From assembly GCF_946481715.1 (NCBI RefSeq), contig NZ_CAMLOV010000138.1, positions 1 to 15,253 of the forward strand: a DNA stretch of 15,253 bases. Direction: 5' to 3'. The notes under the pieces are model-generated. The model saw nothing but the letters and a program-made list of their open reading frames with translations. It was not told where the DNA came from and ran no database searches. The DNA comes from an uncultured Mucilaginibacter sp. GTDB lineage: Bacteria; Bacteroidota; Bacteroidia; Sphingobacteriales; Sphingobacteriaceae. Of the stretch, positions 1 to 7,250 are shown piece after piece (positions within the stretch are counted from its first letter, which is position 1; every line of letters begins with the position of its first letter). Made by a program: the position numbers and the translations under genes.

Positions 1-154
1 GCCATCCGCCAAACTAACTATGCAACCGATTGTTTTTTAAAATAACGGCATAATTATTGTAAATATTAAAAAATATTTCATTACTAGCTGTAATTCATGC
101 TTTTATAAAAGTATTTATTTAATATATTCGTAATGCTAATTATAAGATGCGCTT
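1..154. other. AT-rich leader upstream of the sensor kinase
   Basis: No gene is supported here. The stretch is strongly AT-rich and holds two small dyads: AAATATT/AATATTT around a 4-nt loop at 61-78, and the palindrome TTTTATAAAA at 101-110. The first 45 bases could be the tail of a gene that lies outside the window, but no reading frame is long enough to judge. No convincing TAnnTTTG promoter was seen, so how the kinase gene is transcribed is unclear. Confidence 0.4.
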
Positions 155-2134
155 GTGACTGATTGCCCTATTCCTGTTAACGAGAAAGAACGCCTAAAAG
201 CCTTAGGCCAGTATGAGATCTTAGATACGATGAGCGAACGCAAATTCGACCGTATTACGGAACTTGCTGCCACTATTTGCGATGTGCCTATTTCGTTCGT
301 TTCGCTCGTTGACGAAAAACGCCAGTGGTTTAAATCGGCTATAGGGCTTGATATAAAAGAAACCATCCGCGAACTGTCCTTTTGCCGCTATACTATTTTG
401 GATGATGTATTGATGGAGGTACCCGATACCACACAGGACATCCGCTTACAGCACAATGTTTTTGTTACTGGCCCGCCCGAGATCCGTTTTTACGCCGGCT
501 ACCCGCTTATAGACCCAAAAGGCTACGCCCTGGGCACCCTCTGCGTAATGGACCTTAAGCCGCGTAAACTTACCGATAAGCAGAAAAGATCGTTGCAACT
601 ACTGGCCGAAGAGGTAATTGTTTTAATTGTAGAACGAAGGCAAAAACAAGAACTGGCGAGTTTCGAAAAATTATTCAACCTTTCCAACGACCTGGTTTTC
701 GCAGGCGGCGATGACGGTTTTTTTAAAAAGATAAATCCTGCCTTTACTCGCGTTTTAGGCTGGAGCGAAGATTATTTGTTAAACACCTCCACTTTTGAGT
801 TTATACACCCTGAGGATATTGAACCTACCGAAAAACAGTTGCAAAAGTTAGCCGAAGGCGAACCAACCGTAAACTTTTTGCAACGTTTTAAAAGCGCAAC
901 AGGCGAGTACAAAACCATACAATGGACAGCTACCCCGGAGGCGAACACCCGTAATATTTTTGGTATAGGGCGCGATGTAACCGAAAAAATTAAACTGGAG
1001 CAAGCGCTTAAGGAATCGATAGACAGGCAAAAAAGGTTGAACGAGGAACTAACTGAGCAAGTTAGCCTGGTGCAAAAGCAGGGCGAAACGATACAGGATA
1101 TACAGGAATACAGGTTCCTGGCCGATTCGATCCCCGAGATCATCTGGACATCAAACCCGGATGGCAGCGTGGATTACTATAACCGCTATTGGTTTGATTA
1201 TACAGGGCTTACGCTCGACGAAACCAAAGCTTTTGGATGGCCTTTGGTTTTGCACCCCGATGACATTGAGAAAGACGGTAAAGACTGGAACCACTGCCTG
1301 GCAACAGGCAACCCGTACGAATCTGAAGTGCGTTTTAAACGCAAGGCCGATGGCGTTTACCGCTGGCACCTATCGCGGGCGCTGCCCATGAAGAACGACA
1401 AGGGCGAAATTGTAAAATGGTTTGGCTCCTGCACCGATATTGATGAATATAAACGCGCCCTTAATCTCGAAAATAAGATAAGCCAGTTTGAAGATTTTAA
1501 CCGCATTATTGCCCACAACCTGCGCGGCCCGGCCGGTAGTATAGGCATGCTGCTGAATATGCTTGCCGACGAAAAAGAAAACGGGGAAAAAGAAAACCTG
1601 TTGGGAATGTTAAAAACCAGTAGCCTCACCCTCAACGAAACGCTGGACGAGTTGATGAAGGTGCTGGAGGTACGCAATAATAAAAATATGGCTTACGATT
1701 TATGCCACCTGCCGGATATTGCAGCCGTTACCGATGCCATGCTAAAAGGGCAGATAGCTGCCAAAAAAGCTACCATTACTACGCATTTTGGGATACCGAG
1801 CATGAAGTTCCCGAAGATGTACCTCGAGAGTATATTTTACAATATGGTAAGCAATGCCCTAAAATATAGCAAGCCCGATGTTGCCCCGCAGATAGATATC
1901 TACTCGAAAATTGAGGACGGCCGCGTGGTGCTGGAGTTTAAGGATAATGGCCTGGGGATAGACCTTAACCGCCACGGGCGAAACATGTTTAAGCTAAACA
2001 ACGTGTTCCACCAGGGTTACGACAGTAAGGGTGTCGGCCTGTTCATGACCAAAACCCAGATAGAAACCTTTGGCGGAAAGATAACTGTGGAGAGCGAACC
2101 CAACGTGGGGACGAAGTTTACAATTGTGTTTTAA
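155..2134 (+). CDS. GAF-PAS-PAS sensor histidine kinase, cytosolic
   Basis: 659 residues, probably a two-component histidine kinase that senses an internal signal, since no membrane segment or signal peptide is visible. A GAF domain lies at about 26-160, introduced by the frequent lead-in ERLKALGQYEILDT. PAS 1 is at about 170-285 (FIHPED, DVTEK), a short coiled linker follows, and PAS 2 is at about 319-436 (WTSNPDG, HPDD). The H-box IIAHNLRGP carries the phospho-acceptor His454. The ATPase domain shows an N-box around Asn563/Asn567, G1 DNGLGID from Asp597 and G2 KGVGLFMT from Lys625. No receiver domain is fused and no response regulator is adjacent, so its partner is unknown. The start is GTG at 155: an in-frame stop lies at 143, and starting later would cut the conserved GAF lead-in. 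The next gene begins beyond an inverted repeat. Confidence 0.9.
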   Translation: MTDCPIPVNEKERLKALGQYEILDTMSERKFDRITELAATICDVPISFVSLVDEKRQWFKSAIGLDIKETIRELSFCRYTILDDVLMEVPDTTQDIRLQHNVFVTGPPEIRFYAGYPLIDPKGYALGTLCVMDLKPRKLTDKQKRSLQLLAEEVIVLIVERRQKQELASFEKLFNLSNDLVFAGGDDGFFKKINPAFTRVLGWSEDYLLNTSTFEFIHPEDIEPTEKQLQKLAEGEPTVNFLQRFKSATGEYKTIQWTATPEANTRNIFGIGRDVTEKIKLEQALKESIDRQKRLNEELTEQVSLVQKQGETIQDIQEYRFLADSIPEIIWTSNPDGSVDYYNRYWFDYTGLTLDETKAFGWPLVLHPDDIEKDGKDWNHCLATGNPYESEVRFKRKADGVYRWHLSRALPMKNDKGEIVKWFGSCTDIDEYKRALNLENKISQFEDFNRIIAHNLRGPAGSIGMLLNMLADEKENGEKENLLGMLKTSSLTLNETLDELMKVLEVRNNKNMAYDLCHLPDIAAVTDAMLKGQIAAKKATITTHFGIPSMKFPKMYLESIFYNMVSNALKYSKPDVAPQIDIYSKIEDGRVVLEFKDNGLGIDLNRHGRNMFKLNNVFHQGYDSKGVGLFMTKTQIETFGGKITVESEPNVGTKFTIVF

Positions 2135-2138
2135 TTTT

Positions 2139-2200
2139 TTTCGCGCAAAGGCGCTAAGCCCGCAAAGGCAAGCTTAAAAACTTAGCGGCTTTGCGTGAAA
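2139..2200. repeat. GCAAAG-type inverted repeat after the kinase gene
   Basis: Left arm TTTCGCGCAAAGGCGCTAAG (2139-2158) and right arm CTTAGCGGCTTTGCGTGAAA (2181-2200) are complementary at 18 of 20 positions around a 22-nt loop. The left side contains CGCAAAG, CGCTAAG and CGCAAAG spaced 8-9 bases apart, the third copy lying in the loop. It starts 4 bases after the kinase stop codon within a T run. It could act as a transcription terminator or be a dispersed repeat parked there. Similar GCAAAG-periodic repeats are, from memory, frequent between genes in Bacteroidota and some other phyla. Confidence 0.75.
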
Positions 2201-2208
2201 TCCGCTAC

Positions 2209-2240
2209 ATTGCAGTTTAACCGGATAAGCGTTAAATTTA
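2209..2240 (+). promoter_or_regulatory. candidate promoter for the zinc-ribbon gene
   Basis: ATTG (2209-2212), 20 bases, then TAAATTTA (2233-2240) is close to the Bacteroidota housekeeping pattern TTTG-N19-21-TAnnTTTG, with one mismatch in each box. It lies just beyond the inverted repeat and ends 5 bases before ATG 2246, so a transcript from it would be leaderless or nearly so. That makes the match tentative. Confidence 0.35.
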
Positions 2241-2245
2241 CCACC

Positions 2246-2647
2246 ATGCCCTACACCTGCCCCAAATGCGAACGCGAGCTAACCAGCGAAAGCCAAAGGC
2301 ATTACTGCGCCAAGGTAAGCCTGGACAGCCTGTTTAAGGGCAAATCGCCGGAGTTGCTTTTACTCTTTGATAAACTCCTTGCCGAAGTTGCCGACTGGCC
2401 CGATGTGTTGGTAGGCACTACGCCCAACTGCATCACCTTTGTACACCGGCAAACCTTCTTTGTTATCCGCCCTATGCAAAAGGTGTTGGAGCTAAAGTTT
2501 TATTCTAAAGAGAAATTAGAAGAGCCCCCCATTATTAAAAGTATTACTACTGCAGGCCGATTTCAAAACAATATCCGGTTAAGCAACACGAATGAATTGC
2601 GACCGCAGCTTTTTAGCTGGATAAGGGGATCGTATGAGCTGTTGTGA
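2246..2647 (+). CDS. DUF5655-like protein with N-terminal zinc ribbon
   Basis: 133 residues. It begins with a small zinc-knuckle pattern, YTCPKC (Cys5, Cys8) and RHYC (His19, Cys21). A compact alpha/beta region with VRP/QTFFVIRP-like strands follows, and the end is LFSWIRGSYEL. The order of a CPKC...HxC ribbon followed by a domain of about 100 residues fits DUF5655 proteins, some of which relate to a YdhG/DUF1801-like fold. No biochemical role is established that I know of. The reading frame stays open back to a GTG at 2195, but that start would lie inside the inverted repeat and add residues the family lacks, so ATG 2246 is preferred. The stop is 75 bases before the next gene start, so co-transcription is possible. 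Confidence 0.72.
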   Translation: MPYTCPKCERELTSESQRHYCAKVSLDSLFKGKSPELLLLFDKLLAEVADWPDVLVGTTPNCITFVHRQTFFVIRPMQKVLELKFYSKEKLEEPPIIKSITTAGRFQNNIRLSNTNELRPQLFSWIRGSYELL

Positions 2648-2722
2648 GTCTGCTTGATGCTAAATCGTCTTATTTTATCAATCAAAAACCTATATTTAAA
2701 TCCGCAACTTCCACCTGAGCTC

Positions 2723-3604
2723 ATGAAACGTTTACTCGTTATTGTATTATTTACCATTGTCTCCCTAAGCAGCCATGCGCAATCGCTGTGCGAAAAATTG
2801 GCTGCAATGAAAGCGCAGTATTACGGTTTCCTTCCCACATCACTTAAAAGCAAACAACAGGAAGCAAAATCTGCTGACCTGGATAAATTTTGGAACCTCG
2901 CCAAAACCGACCCCGACAAAGCCCTGCCCTGCTTAAAAGAAATGATCCTTAACGAAAATAACGACCTTTATTTTTGTTTCGATGCTTCTACCCTTATCCT
3001 AAGCCTCGATAAAAAACAACAATATTTGGACGTGGTATTGGCCGGCGTTAACAAAACCGACCTTAAACAACTGCAACTGGAAATTTATTTACAGGCCTGC
3101 TTTTTCCTGGCCAAAAACGGCAAGGATGTTACCGCTGCTACCGAAAAACTGATAAGCACACCCGGTGCGCATGTGTATTTAACTATTCATGTGATAGATT
3201 TAAGCGCAATTGATGCCAGCCTGTTTTTGTATAACACCATGACAACCGAAATTGCCGAACGCAGCTTAATAAACACCATCACTAATGGCAACCCAACCGG
3301 CCGCCACAACGCCGCAGTTGTTTTAAACATCCTGAGCACCCCCCGTGGCGACAGCCTACTAAATAAACTGATAGACGAAAACAAACTTGCCGACTCTACC
3401 AAAGCCTTTGTTTTAAAAGACAGGAAGGACTTTATCAGCCAAGGCAAAGCCGAGCTAAGCACTACGGACGAGGAATCCATCCGTAAAGAGCGGCAGGAAT
3501 CGATGCCGGGCTTATCCGACGAGGGGCTTGGGCGGTATTTTAAGCTTACCGGAACGCTGATGGCACTAAGGAATAAAAAGTACGGGCTGCTTTATAAACA
3601 GTAG
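2723..3604 (+). CDS. secreted protein of unknown function
   Basis: 293 residues, not assigned to a family. The N-terminus has a Sec signal peptide: Lys-Arg, then a hydrophobic stretch LLVIVLFTIVSL, then a cleavage site after HAQ at about residue 20. The mature part is mostly helical, with repeated Leu/Ala-rich helices resembling degenerate HEAT/TPR-type solenoid segments (for example around LQLEIYLQACFFLAKNG), and it ends in a basic tail. No catalytic motif is visible. The frame is open upstream to 2654, but only ATG 2723 puts the signal peptide at the N-terminus. TATATTTA at 2691-2698 may be a promoter -7 box, with no clear -33 partner. It converges with the next gene across an 11-bp gap, leaving no room for a separate terminator. 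Confidence 0.7.
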   Translation: MKRLLVIVLFTIVSLSSHAQSLCEKLAAMKAQYYGFLPTSLKSKQQEAKSADLDKFWNLAKTDPDKALPCLKEMILNENNDLYFCFDASTLILSLDKKQQYLDVVLAGVNKTDLKQLQLEIYLQACFFLAKNGKDVTAATEKLISTPGAHVYLTIHVIDLSAIDASLFLYNTMTTEIAERSLINTITNGNPTGRHNAAVVLNILSTPRGDSLLNKLIDENKLADSTKAFVLKDRKDFISQGKAELSTTDEESIRKERQESMPGLSDEGLGRYFKLTGTLMALRNKKYGLLYKQ

Positions 3605-3615
3605 TTAAGGCACCG

Positions 3616-4236
3616 CTACCTCCCCAACCATATCTCTATATAACCCGGCTTTGCTTTACCGTCCTTATAAAATTTGGCAGCATAGGTACTATCATACTTA
3701 AAGCGCATAAATTCCGCCAGCTTTTCGGCTTGCTCTTTATCGCCATCGTTAAAATAACGTATTTCGGGGTTGTCAGGGCGGCCGCGGTCCTCAATATAGT
3801 GGGCGTTCATCACTTTAAACCCGGCGGTATTCAATTGGGTATTTATTTCGGCAAAACCCTGTACTTTAGCTTTATTGCCCGCCAGCAGGTACACGCGGGC
3901 ATTATCTACAATTGGCGCCTCAAGTGTTTGCGCAGCCACCGATTTCACCTGCGGGATGCTCTCTGGGTCTTTTTGCTTCTCTAAAATGTAATTGTTAACA
4001 CTGTCGCGCACGTCCGACTGCTTTATCAGGTTGGTATGCACCAGCAGCTTCAGCGTTTGTAGCCTTTCTTCGGCCGAACTGGATTCCAGCGCTTTCAGCA
4101 CCAGGTCCGACTGGTATTTTTGTTCGGCCATCCGTGTGTTCCAGTACCCTTGAACTACGCCACCCGCTACGGTACCCAGTATGGCAAAAAAGCTGGATAA
4201 TACCAGCGTTCTGATTGCCAGGTTTTTACTTTCCAT
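3616..4236 (-). CDS. single-pass membrane protein with LytR_C-like domain
   Basis: 206 residues. One membrane helix lies at about 9-29 (LVLSSFFAILGTVAGGVVQGYW), followed by a charged helical region at about 33-90 (Gln/Glu/Lys-rich, probably coiled). A C-terminal alpha/beta domain spans about 110-205: ARVYLLAGN, then GFKVMNAHYIED, then PEIRYFNDGDKEQAEKLAEFM. That strand-helix-strand pattern ending in 'xIRYFxxxDxxxAxxLA' resembles the LytR/CpsA C-terminal (LytR_C) fold, which occurs as a stand-alone appendage in many envelope proteins. This is a pattern resemblance only; the role is unknown. ATG 4236 is chosen because the membrane helix follows at once. Just upstream, AGTTAC/GTAACT form a small inverted repeat (4237-4257) that could be an operator. 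Confidence 0.65.
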   Translation of the reverse strand: MESKNLAIRTLVLSSFFAILGTVAGGVVQGYWNTRMAEQKYQSDLVLKALESSSAEERLQTLKLLVHTNLIKQSDVRDSVNNYILEKQKDPESIPQVKSVAAQTLEAPIVDNARVYLLAGNKAKVQGFAEINTQLNTAGFKVMNAHYIEDRGRPDNPEIRYFNDGDKEQAEKLAEFMRFKYDSTYAAKFYKDGKAKPGYIEIWLGR

Positions 4237-4492
4237 AGTTACGTTAATTTTGTAACTAATTTAGTTCGACTACCTTAAACCGCCTACAGGGAAAACCCCC
4301 TATTTTATACCGTGTAATTACGGGTAAAAGAGGTCTGCCTTGCAATTTATTTCAGCACCCCATCTGCAAGGTATTGAACATGCAATTGCCGCCATTCCTG
4401 TGGAGGGCCGAAATACATTGGTATGACGTGCGCAAAAACCCAAAAAGAGATTTGGCTTTCACCATATCCATCCACTATAAATGGTCTTCATA
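4237..4492. other. gene-free spacer between two membrane-protein genes
   Basis: About 256 bases. It contains the small dyad AGTTAC-N9-GTAACT at 4237-4257 next to the start codon of the LytR_C-like gene, and GTAATTAC within a near-symmetrical stretch at about 4305-4325. An open plus-strand frame at 4374-4562 has no family features and overlaps the opposite gene, so it is not called. No terminator is evident after the small membrane gene. Confidence 0.4.
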
Positions 4493-4768
4493 TCACACCT
4501 TCCTCCTCACCGAAACCACGAAATATTTTATGGCAGCAATTGCAAACATCAGGATGAAATGAGCAACTGTGATGGCGATCAGCAATAGGCCGGGGCCAAG
4601 GCTGGCACCACCCGCATCCAGGTATTTTGAAATATATGCCCAACCCAAGAAGTTGTAAGTTATACCTATCAATATATTTATAGTATAATAATTAACCGCC
4701 CTGAACCTGATCAGCAGGATTACGGCCAGCAAATCAATTATACAGATATTGACAATTGGGATGAACAT
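4493..4768 (-). CDS. small three-helix membrane protein
   Basis: 91 residues, unrecognised. Three hydrophobic helices are evident at about 4-24 (PIVNICIIDLLAVILLIRF), 30-50 (NILIGITYNFLGWAYI) and 58-83 (GPGLLLIAITVAHFILMFAI). The tail is basic (VSVRRKV), suggesting a cytosolic C-terminus by the positive-inside rule. It is too short and generic to name. It is separated from ahcY upstream by a strong terminator at 4795-4829, so it needs its own promoter; TATCTTTA just before the start codon is a weak -7 candidate. The base composition is more AT-rich than the neighbours. It is called because its whole length has a consistent membrane-protein pattern, but it could be a chance frame. Confidence 0.5.
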   Translation of the reverse strand: MFIPIVNICIIDLLAVILLIRFRAVNYYTINILIGITYNFLGWAYISKYLDAGGASLGPGLLLIAITVAHFILMFAIAAIKYFVVSVRRKV

Positions 4769-4794
4769 CTTTTTTAAAGATAACTATTATATAC

Positions 4795-4829
4795 CAAAAA
4801 AGGGACATGGCTCTCACCACATCCCTTTT
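4795..4829 (-). terminator. terminator downstream of ahcY
   Basis: In the minus sense, AAAAGGGATGTGG, a short loop and CCATGTCCCTTTT form a stem with two mismatches and a T run on its far side. It is nearly symmetric and may act on both strands. It follows the 7-base repeat array that begins 5 bases after the ahcY stop codon. Confidence 0.8.
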
Positions 4830-4830
4830 C

Positions 4831-4865
4831 TTTATCTTGATTCCTGACTCTAAGAGTCCTGATTC
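4831..4865 (-). repeat. 7-base tandem array between ahcY stop and terminator
   Basis: On the plus strand the units read TTTATCT, TGATTCC, TGACTCT, AAGAGTC, then a degenerate CTGATTC. In the ahcY sense strand this is a purine-rich CAAGA/GACTC array. The terminator-proximal part (AATCAAGATAAAGAAA in the sense strand) is the same as at 15183-15253 and nearly the same as at 9857-9870. Confidence 0.75.
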
Positions 4866-4870
4866 TATTC

Positions 4871-6187
4871 TTAGTAACGGTAATACTCCGGTTTAAACGG
4901 ACCTTCAACCGTAACACCGATGTACTCAGCCTGGTCCTGATCTAAAACTTCCAGTTCAACACCAATTTTGGCAAGGTGCAAACGGGCAACTTTTTCGTCG
5001 AGGTGTTTAGGCAGGGTGTAAACTTTCTGCTCGTAAGCATCAGCGTTTGTCCAAAGTTCTATCTGGGCCAAAGTTTGGTTGGTGAACGAGTTGCTCATTA
5101 CAAAACTTGGGTGGCCGGTAGCGCAACCAAGGTTAACCAAACGACCTTCGGCTAATACGATAACGTCTTTACCGTCGATGGTGTATTTATCAACCTGTGG
5201 TTTAATTTCGATTTTGCTGTCGCCATAAGCGCCGTTTAACCAGGCCATGTCAATCTCGTTATCAAAGTGGCCAATGTTACAAACGATAGCTTTATCTTTC
5301 AACGCGCGGAAATGCTGCTCGCGAACGATGTTTTTGTTACCTGTTGCAGTAACTACAATATCAGCTTCGGCAATGGCGGTAGAAAGTTTTTTCACTTCAA
5401 AGCCTTCCATAGCTGCCTGTAAAGCACAGATCGGGTCGATTTCGGTAACAATAACGCGTACACCTGCGTTGCGCAGAGAATCTGCAGAACCTTTACCTAC
5501 GTCGCCATAACCGCAAACAACGCCTACTTTACCGGCCATCATTACGTCGGTAGCGCGGCGGATTGCGTCAACCAGCGATTCGCGGCAACCGTATTTGTTA
5601 TCGAATTTCGATTTGGTAACCGAATCGTTGATGTTGATTGCAGGCACCAATAAAGTACCGGCTTTCATACGCTCGTATAAACGGTGAACACCTGTGGTGG
5701 TTTCTTCAGATAAACCCTGGATGCCTTTAGCAAGCTCCGGGTAACGGTCAAACACCATATTGGTTAAATCGCCACCATCATCAAGGATCATGTTTAGCGG
5801 CTTGCGGTCTTCGCCAAAGAAAAGGGTTTGCTCAATACACCAGTCAAATTCTGTTTCGTTCATACCTTTCCAGGCGTAAACAGAAGTACCTGCAGCAGCA
5901 ATAGCAGCAGCAGCGTGGTCCTGGGTAGAGAAGATATTACAGCTCGACCAGGTAACCTCGGCACCAAGCGCCTGAAGCGTCTCGATCAAAACAGCAGTTT
6001 GGATAGTCATGTGCAGACAGCCCGCTATACGTGCGCCTTTTAATATTTGTGCAGGCCCGTATTCGGCACGTAGTGCCATTAAGCCCGGCATTTCTGCTTC
6101 GGCCAATTCAATTTCTTTGCGGCCCCAGGCAGCAAGTGAAATATCCTTCACTTTATTTTTCACGTAGGTGGTTTCTACTGTCGACAT
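4871..6187 (-). CDS. ahcY: adenosylhomocysteinase (SAH hydrolase)
   Basis: 438 residues, the usual length. It catalyses the NAD-dependent, reversible cleavage of S-adenosylhomocysteine to adenosine and homocysteine in the cytosol, removing the inhibitory product of methylation and feeding the methionine cycle. Active-site positions matching the human enzyme are His59 (CLHMTIQTA), Asp90 (STQDHAAA), Glu162 ([12 protein letters not shown]), Lys192 and Asp196 (TKSKFDN) and His307 ([10 protein letters not shown]). The NAD-binding loop is GYGDVGKG at 226-233, and the C-terminus has the hallmark KPEYYRY with the Lys and Tyr that reach the neighbouring subunit. ATG 6187 is supported by a close promoter match at 6207-6237. 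No SAH or SAM riboswitch fold was recognised in the short leader. A 7-base repeat array and terminator follow the stop codon. Neighbours are unrelated in function, so it appears to be a single-gene unit. Confidence 0.98.
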   Translation of the reverse strand: MSTVETTYVKNKVKDISLAAWGRKEIELAEAEMPGLMALRAEYGPAQILKGARIAGCLHMTIQTAVLIETLQALGAEVTWSSCNIFSTQDHAAAAIAAAGTSVYAWKGMNETEFDWCIEQTLFFGEDRKPLNMILDDGGDLTNMVFDRYPELAKGIQGLSEETTTGVHRLYERMKAGTLLVPAININDSVTKSKFDNKYGCRESLVDAIRRATDVMMAGKVGVVCGYGDVGKGSADSLRNAGVRVIVTEIDPICALQAAMEGFEVKKLSTAIAEADIVVTATGNKNIVREQHFRALKDKAIVCNIGHFDNEIDMAWLNGAYGDSKIEIKPQVDKYTIDGKDVIVLAEGRLVNLGCATGHPSFVMSNSFTNQTLAQIELWTNADAYEQKVYTLPKHLDEKVARLHLAKIGVELEVLDQDQAEYIGVTVEGPFKPEYYRY

Positions 6188-6206
6188 AGCTTTTCTAATT
6201 TTTCTT

Positions 6207-6237
6207 CAAAAGTAAAGAATATAAATTTTTAATGAAA
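6207..6237 (-). promoter_or_regulatory. ahcY promoter (TTTC-N19-TACTTTTG)
   Basis: Read on the minus strand, TACTTTTG (6207-6214) matches the Bacteroidota -7 box TAnnTTTG exactly, and TTTC (6234-6237) lies 19 bases upstream in the -33 position (consensus TTTG). It predicts a start site about 15 bases before ATG 6187, a very short leader. Confidence 0.65.
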
Positions 6238-6354
6238 GGCATAGCGGTTTTGTTGCCATAGGGCAAGCGGAACCGTTGATTTCAATGATTAAATGATGTC
6301 GCTGATGCCTGAACATCGATTTACTGGATTATAAATTGCATTTTTTTTCAGAAC

Positions 6355-6540
6355 GTCAACAGAGAAGCTTCGGGCGAAAGCGAACAGAACGTGGTGGGCA
6401 GTGCGGCAGGAAGGGCATAGGGAATGTTTGCTGAAGCATAGGGCATGAGCGGCGAAGCATGGGGCAAATTTTCACAGCCCGTGAGTTCTGTACGCTTTGC
6501 AGGGTAAAGGAACGTGCGGCAAAGAAGCCTCTCTGTTGAC
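6355..6540. repeat. 186-bp inverted-repeat element (MITE-like or structured RNA)
   Basis: The ends are inverted copies, GTCAACAGAGAAGCTT (6355-6370) and AAGCCTCTCTGTTGAC (6525-6540), matching at 15 of 16 bases. An inner pair, AAAGCGAACAGAAC (6377-6390) and GTTCTGTACGCTTT (6485-6498), matches at 13 of 14, so the whole element could fold into one long hairpin. The middle has repeats of GAAGCATAGGGCA and GAAGCATGGGGCA. No transposase is present. It resembles, from memory, elements dispersed between genes in Sphingobacteriaceae that create spurious short protein calls. Confidence 0.7.
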
Positions 6541-6551
6541 TTGATTTTTGG

Positions 6552-6575
6552 TTACTTTGTATCAAGACAAAGTAA
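6552..6575. terminator. perfect 9-bp hairpin, possible terminator
   Basis: TTACTTTGT, loop ATCAAG, ACAAAGTAA. It lies 11 bases beyond the inverted-repeat element and may be its end. The stem is AT-rich and no T run follows, so terminator activity is uncertain. Confidence 0.4.
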
Positions 6576-6653
6576 TAGCCTCCGCGGCAAATGAGCGGAC
6601 GATCCCTTTATTTAAGCACTAAACTTTTAATAAGGGGGCGTTGCCTTTGGCCC

Positions 6654-6731
6654 GGGCTTTACGCTGCAAATCCTCGCCTTTGCCCACGCACCAAGGCCTG
6701 CCCGCGGCCGTGGGTTTTCCGCTGCAATCCC
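6654..6731. repeat. 20-bp direct repeat pair before the bactofilin 3' end
   Basis: GGGCTTTACGCTGCAAATCC (6654-6673) and GGGTTTTCCGCTGCAATCCC (6712-6731) are imperfect direct copies 58 bases apart, in a GC-rich stretch with CCGCGG and GGCC dyads. They lie between the bactofilin stop codon and the inverted-repeat element. Confidence 0.5.
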
Positions 6732-6742
6732 TAACGCATTTT

Positions 6743-7138
6743 CTATGCTGCCTTCTCCGCCCCAATAGTCTTCCCTGCAACAACCGGGGCCATGCTTAAG
6801 CTGCCATTGTGCACACCGCCCATTTCAACCTGCAACGTTGCAGTTTTAATATCGCCGGTGATGTTACCCGTGCTGCGTATCTCCAACGATGATGCATTGA
6901 TATTGCCGGTAACCTTGCCATAAATGATGATCTCTTTAGTAACAATGTTGCCTTTTACCACGCCTTTTTCGCCGAGGATAAGCCCTTCATCTACGGTGAT
7001 GTTGCCGTTTACGGTACCATCTATACGGGCGAATGCAGGCGCTTTGAGGTTGCCATCCAATACTGATCCTTCGCTGATGAGGGTGGAGATGGCCTGGAGG
7101 TCTAAAGCTACTTTTTCTTTTTTTGAGAATAATGCCAT
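6743..7138 (-). CDS. bactofilin family cytoskeletal protein
   Basis: 131 residues. Bactofilins polymerise without nucleotide into filaments at the inner membrane and act as scaffolds for wall enzymes and shape factors. The single beta-helical domain spans about 15-120, with the typical right-handed helix repeat: VLDGNLKAPAFARIDGTVNGNI, LGEKGVVKGNI, IYGKVTGNI, IRSTGNITGDI, then VEMGGVHNGSLSM. Short flexible tails flank it (MALFSKKEK and an Ala-rich end), as usual. The frame is open to 7222, but the extra 28 residues are encoded by repeat DNA and do not look like protein, so ATG 7138 is chosen. It follows two M23 peptidase genes on the same strand, 112 bases after the nearer one, a neighbourhood known from bactofilin-dependent cell-shape systems such as Helicobacter CcmA with Csd peptidases. 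Confidence 0.93.
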   Translation of the reverse strand: MALFSKKEKVALDLQAISTLISEGSVLDGNLKAPAFARIDGTVNGNITVDEGLILGEKGVVKGNIVTKEIIIYGKVTGNINASSLEIRSTGNITGDIKTATLQVEMGGVHNGSLSMAPVVAGKTIGAEKAA

Positions 7139-7250
7139 GGGGGTGGGATTAATGAGTGGTTGATTGAGTAAATGGTGAGTAGTTAAGTTGTGCGTCGAAC
7201 GATAAGTCAGCTTTGCAACCACTCACCGCTCTCCATTCACCACTCTGCTA
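7139..7250 (-). repeat. 7-base GAGTGGT array and its inverted counterpart
   Basis: On the plus strand, 7218-7245 holds four exact-period heptads: ACCACTC, ACCGCTC, TCCATTC, ACCACTC. In the sense of the M23 gene they are GAGTGGT-type and start 5 bases after its stop codon. At 7152-7185 there are opposite-orientation copies (GAGTGGTTGATTGAG on the plus strand), so 10 bases, TGAGTGGTTG/CAACCACTCA, can pair across the spacer. The bactofilin leader is thus made almost wholly of repeat DNA. Confidence 0.65.

Larger units (their letters stand above)
6238..6742. other. repeat-rich spacer between bactofilin and ahcY
   Basis: About 500 bases without a convincing gene. It holds, in order, an unremarkable AT-rich stretch to 6354, a 186-bp inverted-repeat element (6355-6540), a perfect hairpin (6552-6575), a small TCCGC/GCGGA dyad (6581-6599) and two copies of a 20-bp direct repeat (6654-6673 and 6712-6731). 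An open minus-strand frame at 6356-6565 coincides with the element and is low-complexity, so it is not called. This spacer lies 3' of bactofilin and 5' of ahcY. Confidence 0.7.

Noticed and set aside
2195..2245. Upstream GTG extension of the zinc-ribbon protein
   Set aside because: The GTG lies in the right arm of an inverted repeat, and the added 17 residues do not belong to the family pattern.
4374..4562. 62-residue plus-strand open frame
   Set aside because: It overlaps the end of the small membrane-protein gene, has no recognisable domain and no promoter.
5247..5510. Open frame antisense to ahcY
   Set aside because: It is a shadow of the strongly conserved ahcY coding sequence; no independent start or domain.
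6188..6237. SAM or SAH riboswitch before ahcY
   Set aside because: The leader from the predicted start site is only about 15 bases, and no riboswitch core was recognised upstream.
6356..6565. 69-residue minus-strand open frame
   Set aside because: It coincides with the inverted-repeat element, is low-complexity and has no family features; dispersed elements of this kind commonly give spurious short protein calls.
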